Assembly (NCBI GenBank): GCA_963755195.1
Contig: CAVWIZ010000002.1
Span: 1,302,001-1,366,000, forward strand
Length of the DNA: 64,000 nucleotides
Source of the DNA: CAVQJU01 sp963755195
GTDB lineage: Bacteria > Acidobacteriota > Vicinamibacteria > Vicinamibacterales > CAVVIG01
Direction: 5' to 3'
Shown: positions 46,650-54,631 of the stretch, one piece after another
How the letters are laid out: every line of letters starts with the position of its first letter
Numbering within the stretch: position 1 is the stretch's first letter
The notes under the pieces: model-generated
Databases searched by the model: none
What the model was told of the DNA's origin: nothing
The model's input: only the letters and a program-made list of their open reading frames with translations
Position numbers and translations under genes: made by a program

Positions 46650-47667
46650 GTTTCACCACCGCTTCCCATTTCGGGCACGAGCGCTGCGCATCGGGGATGT
46701 CATACGTCTTGTAGTTGGTGCTGTCGATGACGACCGCCGGGAACACCACTTCTTTGGGCACGGGCAGCTTCCGGATCTGGCGAAGCGCGGCCATCGTCCC
46801 GATGCAGCCCTGCACGTAGCCGTTGTTGTCGCCCGAGGCGAGCAGCCGGCCCGTCTTGATCGCGTCCATCGCTTCTTTCGTGCCGTTGACGCCGACGGCC
46901 AGCACTTTGCGGTTGGCGCCCTCGAACGCTTCGAGCGCGCCAAGCGCCATCGAGTCGTTCGCCGCCAGCACGCCGTTGATGTTGGCGTGCGACTGCAGCA
47001 GGTTCTCGGTCACGGTCAGGGCCGCCAGGCGCTGATAGTTGGCCGGCTGCGACGCCAGCAACTTGACGTTCGGAAACTCCTCGAGCGCCTTTTTGAATCC
47101 GCGCAGCCGCTCCGAGCTCGTCAAGACCCCTCGGACACCTTCGAGGATGATGATGCCGCCGGTGCCGTTCATCTTCTTGAACAGATACCGCGCCGTCGCC
47201 AGCCCGACGCTGTAGTCGTCGAGGCCCACGAATGTCACGATCTCGCCCTTCTCCACGCGGTCCGTGACGTTCACCACCGGGATGCGCGCCGCGTTCATCT
47301 TCTGCACGCCTGGCACCACGGCCTTGAAATCGACCGGCACGAACACGACCGCGTCGGGCCGCTTCGTGATGACGTCTTCAATCTGGCTCATCTGATCGGG
47401 GATGCTGTCCGGCTTGGTCGGCACATAGTGCGTCACCCGGGCGTTCATCTGCTTCGCGGCGTTGTCGGCCCCCATCCGCAGCATCTGGAAATAGGGGTTC
47501 GTCTGGTTCTTCGTGAAGACGGCGATCTTCTCGCCGTCCGCAGACACCTGAGACGATGCGATCAAACCGACGACGATCAACGCAGAGATCGCAGAGGTCG
47601 CCGAGAAGACGTGTTTTCTCTGCGTTCTCCGCGAACTCTGCGTTAATCGTCGTGATCTTGGTCGCAC
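46645..47667 (-). CDS. ribose-type ABC transporter substrate-binding protein
   Basis: About 310-340 residues of the RbsB/Peripla_BP_4 type: EKIAVFTKNQTNPYFQMLRMGADNAAKQM, RPDAVVFVPVDFKAVVPGVQKMNAARIPVVNVTDRVEKGEIVTFVGLDDYSVGLATARYLFKKM, GVLAANDSMALGALEAFEGANRK, LLASGDNNGYVQGCIGTMAALRQI. It delivers a sugar or similar polar ligand to the membrane permeases upstream in the operon. The N-terminal signal peptide is encoded inside a 9-nt-period palindrome. GTG at 47667 gives a long Arg-rich leader, while a TTG at 47580 gives a short one. It directly follows the propeller gene. Confidence 0.9.
   Translation of the reverse strand: MRPRSRRLTQSSRRTQRKHVFSATSAISALIVVGLIASSQVSADGEKIAVFTKNQTNPYFQMLRMGADNAAKQMNARVTHYVPTKPDSIPDQMSQIEDVITKRPDAVVFVPVDFKAVVPGVQKMNAARIPVVNVTDRVEKGEIVTFVGLDDYSVGLATARYLFKKMNGTGGIIILEGVRGVLTSSERLRGFKKALEEFPNVKLLASQPANYQRLAALTVTENLLQSHANINGVLAANDSMALGALEAFEGANRKVLAVGVNGTKEAMDAIKTGRLLASGDNNGYVQGCIGTMAALRQIRKLPVPKEVVFPAVVIDSTNYKTYDIPDAQRSCPKWEAVVKP
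47570..47653. repeat. 9-nt-period palindrome over the start of the binding-protein gene
   Basis: 38-nt arms, 47570-47607 and 47616-47653, around an 8-nt loop. CGCAGAG-type units with variable 2-nt spacers; about 31 of 38 positions pair. It encodes the N-terminal leader of the binding protein. Confidence 0.88.
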
Positions 47668-49294
47668 CTAATCCACCCCAAACGCCAGAAGGACATTGCC
47701 CGCACGGCCCGCAGGAACGCCGTAGCCGGAGTTCGTGAACAGCATGCCGCCGACCACCACGGGGCCGCCGCCGCCGAATGACGCGCCGTTTCCTTTCACG
47801 CCGTTCACGGTCGTGAATTCGCGGTTCGCATCGAACGTCCACACGATCGTTCCGTCGGTCGTCGAGTAGGCACGCATCGCGCCGTCGGTCGATCCGGAGA
47901 AGACGATGCCCGGAATGACCGTGATCGCCGCCGACTGCGCTCCGCTGCAGTTCGGCGCCGGACCGCTGCACGCGGGCGGCGGCGCCGGCGTGAGCCACGT
48001 GCGCTGCCCGGTCGCAAGGTTCACGGCATGCAAGCCACCAGGATTCTCGAGGCGGAAATCCGACACGGGGAAATACGCGTTCACGCCGTCGACGGCGGGC
48101 CCCCACTCGATCCCGCCGAGTGTGCCGCCGCGTCCGGCACGGTATTCCCACATCACCGCGCCCTTCTTTTCCGGATCGAGCGCCCATCCCTGGCCCGATT
48201 TCTGGCCGACAACGATGGCGTCTTTCCCGTTCGGCAGCTTTGCGAGGATGGGCGAGTCGCCGAGGTCGAAGTCAGGACCAATGTCCGCGGCGTTCGCCGC
48301 ACAGTTGTTGCCCGCCGGCGGACAGCCGACAATCCACACGTCCTTCGAAAGAAGCTGCGACACCCAGCGAATCCTGCCCGAGTCGAGATCCATCGCGACG
48401 ACGGCGTCGCTCGTCGGCTGCTGCGGCTCGGTGTACATGTTGCCGGTCGAGACGTAAACCAGTTTTCTCGCGGCGTCTATCGTCGGCGCGCTCCAGATAC
48501 CTGCGCCCGACGGTCCCCATCTTTCGGTGCCGGCGTTCGTCTTGCCGAGCGGCTTCGCGTTCTCCGGCAGCGTGTAGGTTTTCCAGGCGACCGCGCCGCC
48601 GGCCACGTCGAGAACGACGAGGCTGCCGCGGAAGGTGCAGCACGGGTACGCGGGGTTTCTCGCGTCGGCCTCCTCGGACGAAGCCACCGGAACGTAGAGG
48701 CGCTCCTGATAGAGCGTCGGCGCACCCGTGACGCGCGACCCTGGATGTTCGTCCACCTTGTGCGCCCACAGCAAGTCGCCCGTTCGCGCATCGAGCGCAT
48801 AAACGTGGGCGGACAGATCGCCGACGTAGAGCGTATAGGCCCTTTCGCCAGCGGCCGTCCGGCGCAGGCCGAGCGTTGCGGCCGCTCGAACCGCGCTCTG
48901 CGCCTTGAACGTCCAGTAGGTGCAGCCGGTCTTCGCGTCGAGCGAATACACGGTGCCATTCTGGCTGCCAACGAACACGCGGCCGGCGCCAACCGTCGGC
49001 TGCGCGTACGCCGACACGGTATCCGGGAATCCGAACGCCCACTTCAGTTTCAAGCTCGGCACCTGGGCGGCCGTCAAGCCTGGCCTGATCGGCGGGCTGG
49101 AAGCGCGTGTTGCCAACTCCCGCGCCCCATCCGTTCCAACGCGGACCGGCGAACGGATCGCCCAGCGGCGCCGCCACCATCTGCGGCGCGCAGCGCGACG
49201 GATCGCGCGCCGGTGTCTGCGCGAACACGCTCGCAGGCACCAGTACGAAGACGACGACGTACGACGCAGAGATCGCAGAGCACGCAGAGTTCAT
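47668..49294 (-). CDS. PQQ/PVA-dehydrogenase-like beta-propeller protein, exported, frameshifted
   Basis: About 541 codons from the ATG at 49294 (or 49357). Signal peptide NSACSAISASYVVVFVLVPASVFAQ; WNGWGAGVGNTRFQPADQA then, after removing one base near 49081, GLTAAQVPSLKLKWAFGFP, the typical opening of polyvinyl-alcohol-dehydrogenase-like quinoproteins. Propeller blades include VYSLDAKTGCTYWTF, VYALDARTGDLLWAH, LVVLDVAGGAVAWKT, VVAMDLDSGRIRW and MRAYSTTDGTIVWTF. It has no heme motif, unlike true PVADH. Placed between sugar permeases and the binding protein, it may oxidise the transported substrate or a precursor. Confidence 0.85.
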
Positions 49295-49323
49295 CAATCT
49301 CTGCGGCCTCTGCGAACTCTGCG
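49265..49323. repeat. 9-nt-period palindrome with the ATG of the propeller gene in its loop
   Basis: 25-nt arms at 49265-49289 and 49299-49323 (CGCAGAG units, 2-nt variable spacers) around a 9-nt loop. The loop holds the ATG at 49292-49294 of the minus-strand propeller gene. Confidence 0.88.
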
Positions 49324-49374
49324 TTCCATCGTCGTAAAAGTTGATCGCAGTTGTCATTTCGCGGCTACTGATCT

Positions 49375-50304
49375 TCATACTCGCGCCTCGACGCGGCGCC
49401 GCGCCGCGATGTCGGCCCACACGGCCAGGACCACGATCACGCCCGTGACGAGCGGCTGCCAGTTCGCGTTGACCGTCAACAAGTTCATGCCGTTCAGGAC
49501 CAGCGTCAGCGTGACGGCGCCGACCAGCGTACCCAGAAGGCCCCCCACACCACCAAACAGCGACGCACCGCCGATGAGTACCGCCGCAACCGCCGGCAGC
49601 GTGAGCGGTTCGCCGATGTCGGCCTCCGCCGAATTGAGCCGGGCGAGATACACGATGGCGGCCAGGCCGGCCATCGCTCCGCTCAAGAGATACGCGAGGT
49701 TCAGCCGCGCGCGTACCGGGATACCAGACAGCCGGGCGGCTTCCCTGTTCGCCCCAATCGCGTAAATCTCGTGGCCGAACGTAGTGTAGCGCGTAAACAC
49801 GCCTCCGGCGATCAGGAATGCCCCCATCACATAGACGGGAACCGGCACGCCCAGCCAGTACCCGCTGCCGAGCGCGCGAAATCCCGGCGAAAATCCGTGA
49901 ATCGTGTCGCCCGCCATATACCAGTACGTGATGCCTTGGAGAACCCACAGCATGCCGTACGTCGCGATGAACGGTGGCAGACGCAGGAGCGTAATCATCA
50001 GCCCGTTCAACATGCCGACCGCACCGCCGCAGAGCAGTCCGGCGCCGATGCCGAGCGTGATCGACCCGGTCGCCTTCATCACGGTCGCGGCGAGACACGC
50101 CGACAGACCCACGTTTGCGCCAACAGACAGGTCGAGGCCGGCCGTCAGAATCGTCAGCGTCAGACCCGAAGCGATGAGAAACGTCAGGCTGGCCTGCCGG
50201 AGGACATTCAGCAGGTTCGACACCGTGAGAAACGCGTCGCTCGACGCCGCGAGCGCCGCGACAACGCCGGCGACAACGATCAGGCGATAGACCATCGTCT
50301 TCAC
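49375..50304 (-). CDS. ribose-type ABC transporter permease (second)
   Basis: 309 residues, 8-10 membrane segments of the BPD_transp_2 type: LTLTILTAGLDLSVGANVGLSACLAATVM, LPPFIATYGMLWVLQGITYWYMAGDTI, IGANREAARLSGIPV (cytoplasmic EAA-like loop), PAVAAVLIGGASLFGGVGGLLGTLVGAVTLTLVLNGMNLL. Start overlaps the stop of the other permease gene (ATGA). A heterodimer with that permease is expected. Confidence 0.92.
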   Translation of the reverse strand: MKTMVYRLIVVAGVVAALAASSDAFLTVSNLLNVLRQASLTFLIASGLTLTILTAGLDLSVGANVGLSACLAATVMKATGSITLGIGAGLLCGGAVGMLNGLMITLLRLPPFIATYGMLWVLQGITYWYMAGDTIHGFSPGFRALGSGYWLGVPVPVYVMGAFLIAGGVFTRYTTFGHEIYAIGANREAARLSGIPVRARLNLAYLLSGAMAGLAAIVYLARLNSAEADIGEPLTLPAVAAVLIGGASLFGGVGGLLGTLVGAVTLTLVLNGMNLLTVNANWQPLVTGVIVVLAVWADIAARRRVEARV

Positions 50305-51242
50305 GCGGCGCCTCGCAACCGGCCCTTCGCCAGCGAAGTCTTCACCGAATCGATCACAAGGGCGACGATGACCAGGAGGCCGATGCTGGCCACCTGGAGC
50401 GACGACGACACTTCGAGCACGTTCAGACCGTTCTTGAGCACGCCGACCGTCAGCACGCCCACGAGCGTGCCAGCGAGCGTTCCCCGGCCCCGCTCGAACG
50501 ACGTGCCTCCAACAATCACCGCGGCAATCGCGTCGAACTCCATCCCAATCGCGGCGACGGGATGGCCGGCGTTCATTCGCCCCGTCAGCAGCAGGGCCGC
50601 AAAGCCAGCCATCAGTCCGCCAAGGCCGTAGATGCCGATGTGATACGGCATGACGCGCACGCCGGCGAGCACCAACGCCTCTCGGTTGCCGCCGATGGCT
50701 GTGACATACGTGCCGAAGCGCGTGTGATGGAGCACGAAATGAAACGCGATGTAGGCCGCCGCCGCCACGAGCACGGAAAACGGCAGGCCGGCGACCGTGC
50801 TGTTGTAGAGCGCCGGCAGCCGGTCGCCGATCCCGACGACGCTCTGACCGTCGGTGGCAACGAGCGCGACGCCCTGCGCGATGCCGAGCGTCCCGAGCGT
50901 GGCCACAAAGGGCGGAATGCCGACCACGGTGACCAACAGACCGTTGCCAATGCCGAACGCCAGGCCCACGCCGAGCGCCGCCACAAACGCCAGCGGTAAG
51001 GGGCGCCCCTCCGACAGCAGCAGCGCCAGGGCGACGCCCGACAGGCTGAGGACGGCGCCCATCGAGAGATCGAGGCCTTCGCTCATGATGATGAGCGTCA
51101 TCGGCAGCGCGAGCAGCAGGAGCACCGACGACTGCACGCCGATGTTGAGGATATTGGCGGGTGTGGCGAACCCGCTGCCGAAGATCGAGAACACCAGAGC
51201 CAGCAGGACGAGCACGTAGCCCGCGCCCGGGATATCACGCAT
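50301..51242 (-). CDS. ribose-type ABC transporter permease (first)
   Basis: 313 residues from the ATG at 51242, which overlaps the end of the ATPase gene by 8 nt. Same family as its neighbour: MTLIIMSEGLDLSMGAVLSLSGVALALLL, IPPFVATLGTLGIAQGVALVATDG, AIGGNREALVLAGVRV, AIAAVIVGGTSFERGRGTLAGTLVGVLTVGVLKNGLNVL. Two different permeases, one duplicated ATPase and one binding protein make a complete CUT2-class sugar importer. Confidence 0.92.
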   Translation of the reverse strand: MRDIPGAGYVLVLLALVFSIFGSGFATPANILNIGVQSSVLLLLALPMTLIIMSEGLDLSMGAVLSLSGVALALLLSEGRPLPLAFVAALGVGLAFGIGNGLLVTVVGIPPFVATLGTLGIAQGVALVATDGQSVVGIGDRLPALYNSTVAGLPFSVLVAAAAYIAFHFVLHHTRFGTYVTAIGGNREALVLAGVRVMPYHIGIYGLGGLMAGFAALLLTGRMNAGHPVAAIGMEFDAIAAVIVGGTSFERGRGTLAGTLVGVLTVGVLKNGLNVLEVSSSLQVASIGLLVIVALVIDSVKTSLAKGRLRGAA

Positions 51243-52743
51243 GATGCATGGCCAGCCGCAGGATGTTCTCTTCGCTGAGCGCCTGGCTGACGCCGGGCGC
51301 ACGCCGGCCCAGCTCGCCGACGATGGTTTTGTCGCGCATGACGTAGACACGGTCGCAAACCGACACCATCTCGGCCAGTTCAGAGCTGATCATCAGGACC
51401 GCCGCCCCATTCGCGACGAGACCCTCGATGAGGCTGTAGATCTCCGCCTTGGCGCCGACGTCGATGCCGCGCGTGGGCTCGTCGAAGATGAAGAACCGCG
51501 ACTTCGCGTTGAACCACTTGGCGATCACGACTTTCTGCTGGTTGCCGCCGCTCAGGAACTTCGTCAGCCGCCGCGGCGACGGCGTGGAGATGCGCAGTTG
51601 GTCGATCAGGGCGGCCGCGGCGCGTGCGGCCGTGGCCGGCTGGTACCAGCCGCTCGGAAACAGGACGCGCAAGCCGGCGGCCAGTACGTTGTCCTGCACC
51701 GATCGCATGAGCGCGAGGCCTTCCGCCTTACGGTCCTCGGGCACGAGGCCCGCGCCCGCGCGAACGGCACCCACCGGCCCCTTCTTCGCCGGCGTCCCGT
51801 CGAACCTGACACGACCGCGGACAATCCGATCGGCGCCGAAGATCGCGCGCGCAAGCTCGGTCCGGCCCGCGCCGACCAGGCCCGCAAGGCCGACAATCTC
51901 GCCAGCCCTCACCTCGAGGCTGGCTCCGCGCACGCCGTTCTCGGCATCCACGTCTTGCACGTCGAGGACCACCTTGCCCGGCTCCTCGCAAAACCGCTGA
52001 CGATAGGTCGTCGTCACCTGGCGGCCGACCATCAGCGGCACCAGCTCGCCCATGCTCGTCTGAGAGGGGACGAGCGACCGGACGTTGCGGCCGTCGCGCA
52101 AGACGGTGACCGCATCGCCGATGGCGAAGATTTCCTGGAGGCGGTGCGAAATGTAGACAATCGCAACGCCGTCGCGCTTGAGGATCCTGATCCGATCGAA
52201 GAGCCGGTCGATCTCGGGCCCCGAGAGCGCCGCCGTCGGCTCGTCCATCACCAGGATGCGCGCGTTCTGCGAAAGCGCCTTGGCGATCTCGACAATCTGC
52301 TGCTGCGCCACGCCCAGCGTGCCGACGAGCGTGTGTGTGTCGAGATCGACGCCGAGCGTGTCGAGCAGACGCCTGGCCTCGCCGTGCAAGCGGCGGCGAT
52401 CGAGGCTGCCCGGGACGCGGCCGCGAAATTCACGGCCGAGAAAAATGTTCTGCGCGATATCGAGATAGGGAACGAGCGAGAATTCCTGAAAGATGACCGC
52501 GATGCCGAGCCGCCGGGCGTCGGCCGGCGACGCGATGACGACCGGCCGGCCGTCGACGAGCACCTCGCCCTGGTCGGGACGCTGCGCGCCGCATAGCACT
52601 TTGATGAGCGTCGACTTCCCCGCCCCGTTCTGGCCGAGCAGCACATGTACCGTTCCCGCGTCTACCGAGAGCGACACATCCTCGAGCGCTCGAACTCCGG
52701 GAAACGACTTGCAAATCCCACGCATCTCGAGAATCGGCGGCAC
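51235..52743 (-). CDS. sugar ABC transporter ATP-binding protein (two ABC domains)
   Basis: 502 residues. Domain 1: Walker A GQNGAGKST, signature region LGVAQQQIVEIAKAL, Walker B LVMDEPTAAL. Domain 2: a degenerate Walker A (GLVGAGRTEL), LSGGNQQKVVIAKW signature and FDEPTRGIDVG. This asymmetry is normal for RbsA/MglA/XylG proteins. GTG at 52743 (PPILEMRGICKSFPGVRAL) or ATG at 52725. It lies only 10 nt downstream of the preceding methyltransferase gene, so the importer may be transcribed with the cluster upstream. Confidence 0.94.
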   Translation of the reverse strand: MPPILEMRGICKSFPGVRALEDVSLSVDAGTVHVLLGQNGAGKSTLIKVLCGAQRPDQGEVLVDGRPVVIASPADARRLGIAVIFQEFSLVPYLDIAQNIFLGREFRGRVPGSLDRRRLHGEARRLLDTLGVDLDTHTLVGTLGVAQQQIVEIAKALSQNARILVMDEPTAALSGPEIDRLFDRIRILKRDGVAIVYISHRLQEIFAIGDAVTVLRDGRNVRSLVPSQTSMGELVPLMVGRQVTTTYRQRFCEEPGKVVLDVQDVDAENGVRGASLEVRAGEIVGLAGLVGAGRTELARAIFGADRIVRGRVRFDGTPAKKGPVGAVRAGAGLVPEDRKAEGLALMRSVQDNVLAAGLRVLFPSGWYQPATAARAAAALIDQLRISTPSPRRLTKFLSGGNQQKVVIAKWFNAKSRFFIFDEPTRGIDVGAKAEIYSLIEGLVANGAAVLMISSELAEMVSVCDRVYVMRDKTIVGELGRRAPGVSQALSEENILRLAMHHA

Positions 52744-52753
52744 GGCGCGTGAA

Positions 52754-53696
52754 TTATACCGAGTCGCGCCGCTCCACAACGAGGCGCTGGTTGCTCGTGC
52801 CAAAGAAGGGCGCGGCCAGCAGATCGAACGCCGAACACAACGCAACGAGCGGCACGTTGCCGAGCACGCACAGGCTCGCGAGCTGCGGCACCCGTGACTC
52901 CGAGGCGGCATGGTGCAGCGATTGCACCCAAAACGCCGGGCTCGCCAGATGCGCCGACTCCACGGCGCGCAACCCGCAGCGGTCCGCGAGCGTGCGCAAG
53001 TTCCGCTGGTTGAACAGCACCATGTGACGCGGAAAGTGGTAGCCGCCCCAGTAGCGGCCCGCGAACCACCGCGCGTCGAGGCTGTCCGTGTCGGGTGTTT
53101 CGATCGCGATGTGCCCACCGGGCGCGAGCGCCGCCGCGAGCATCGTCAACAGCCGATCGGGATACGGGACGTGCTCGATCACCTGATTCAGGATAAACAG
53201 ATCGACGCCGAGCGGAACGTGCGCCGTCTCGATAGGCGCGGCCACCACATCGATTCCGGCCGACACAAGACCATCCAGGTGCGGACCCGGGTAGTCCCAG
53301 CCGATCAGGCGAAACCGCGATCCGTATCGCGCTCTCAGCAGCCGAAGGAGTGTTCCGTCGCCGCAGCCGACGTCGACAATGGTTCCACCGGGCGGAACCC
53401 GCCGCGATGCAAGCGACGTCTTGCCACGCTGCACGAGATCGCGGGCCATCCGCATGACCGGGATTCAGCTGATCGAAGCGGTACCAGACGTAATCGGGCG
53501 GATACAACGCCGCGATCTGGTCGTCGGCGGGACGCGGATCGAGCACCAGCGTCGCACAGGCGGTGCAGCGGGCAAACCCGAATTCCTGCGCGCCCGTCAC
53601 CGCGTGATGGAAGTCGGGCCCCCTGGCGACCTCAACGTGCGGATAGTCTGGCCCGCATAGCGGACAGACGCCCGGTTCGACCGTCACCGCCGTCAC
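52754..53696 (-). CDS. zinc-ribbon class I SAM methyltransferase, frameshifted
   Basis: About 313 codons. The N-terminus CPLCG...FARCTACATLVLDPRPADDQIAALYPPDYVWY is the zinc ribbon and RPxxxxLxxxYP linker typical of this methyltransferase group. Removing one G near 53459 leads into VMRMARDLVQRGK and the SAM domain (TIVDVGCGDGTLL, FILNQVIEHVPYPDRLL, GRYWGGYHFPRHMVLFNQRNLRTLADRCGL). GTG at 53696 overlaps the PhyH-like gene stop. The group includes sugar and lipid C- or O-methyltransferases; the acceptor is unknown. Confidence 0.85.
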
Positions 53697-54523
53697 GACC
53701 GGCGCGCGAGAGGAAACCGCCCGTCTCCCCTGCCGACGAACCGCGCGGTCGGCCCCATGAAGGACACGATCTCGGCGAACCGCGTCGAATCCGAGCGGTT
53801 GGGTCCCGAGGCGTGCCAGAGCAGGCTGTGGAAGAAGATCACGTCGCCCGCGTCGACCGGGAGCATGACTTCGCGCTCGGTCTTCAGAACGCTCGGCGGC
53901 ACGCGAAAGTCCTGGAAGTCGAAGAGCACCGGCGCGTACTTCGTCGCCTCGGCCAGGATCCACCGCTTCGCCTTCCAGGCCAGCATGCTGCCGCCGGTCC
54001 CTTCCGGATTGTCGCCAGTGCCGGAGAGCGACACGAGCGCACGGAGGGCACGCGTGATGGGCGGCGGCACCTCGTAACGCCCGCGCAGGTAGATGCCATG
54101 TTCGACGGATCGCGTATGCGTGCCGGGCACGACGCAGAGACAGCTGGCTTCCGCGGGCACATCGCCGAGGCCGATCCAGGCCGAGACGAGCGCCTTCGGC
54201 TCGACATCCCAGTACGCCGAATCCTGATGGTAGGAGAACACACCGCCGGTGCGCGCCGGCTTGACGACGAGGACGTCGCGGAAACGGCGGCTGCCGGCGC
54301 CGATGAGCGTCTCCACGACGTCAACCAGGCTGTCGCGCGTCGCCAGCTCGTTGAACCGCGAATCACGCTCCACGAGCCCGCTCGCCTTGATCAGCTTCGC
54401 GACGCCTTGGGCGTCGAACGCTGTCTGGACGTACGGCGACGGTTCCGCCCCGGCGTCACGCACGAGCGACTCGGCGTGCGCGCGCAGCGCCATCACCTCG
54501 GCGCGCGGGAAGAGTCCGCGCAC
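53693..54523 (-). CDS. phytanoyl-CoA dioxygenase (PhyH)-family Fe(II)/2-oxoglutarate oxygenase
   Basis: 276 residues from a GTG at 54523; the same frame stays open upstream to 54631 and encodes plausible N-terminal sequence (ETALRDAFDREGFVVV) with no ATG, GTG or TTG, so the true start is probably upstream and hidden by a non-standard start or an indel. Iron ligands HQD in YHQDSAYWD and His in LLWHASGPNRS, followed by Arg in STRFAEI for 2-oxoglutarate. PSFAGTHTRS-like VPGTHTRS also fits. It would hydroxylate a lipid or other hydrophobic substrate. It lies between methyltransferase and radical SAM genes. Confidence 0.88.
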   Translation of the reverse strand: MRGLFPRAEVMALRAHAESLVRDAGAEPSPYVQTAFDAQGVAKLIKASGLVERDSRFNELATRDSLVDVVETLIGAGSRRFRDVLVVKPARTGGVFSYHQDSAYWDVEPKALVSAWIGLGDVPAEASCLCVVPGTHTRSVEHGIYLRGRYEVPPPITRALRALVSLSGTGDNPEGTGGSMLAWKAKRWILAEATKYAPVLFDFQDFRVPPSVLKTEREVMLPVDAGDVIFFHSLLWHASGPNRSDSTRFAEIVSFMGPTARFVGRGDGRFPLARRS

Positions 54524-54631
54524 GACAACGAAGCCCTCGCGATCGAACGCATCGCGCAGAGCGGTTTCCGACCGAGGAGTGTTGACGACGTAAGAGGCGA
54601 TGGCCCAATTATCGGCCAGATCGGCGCGGCC

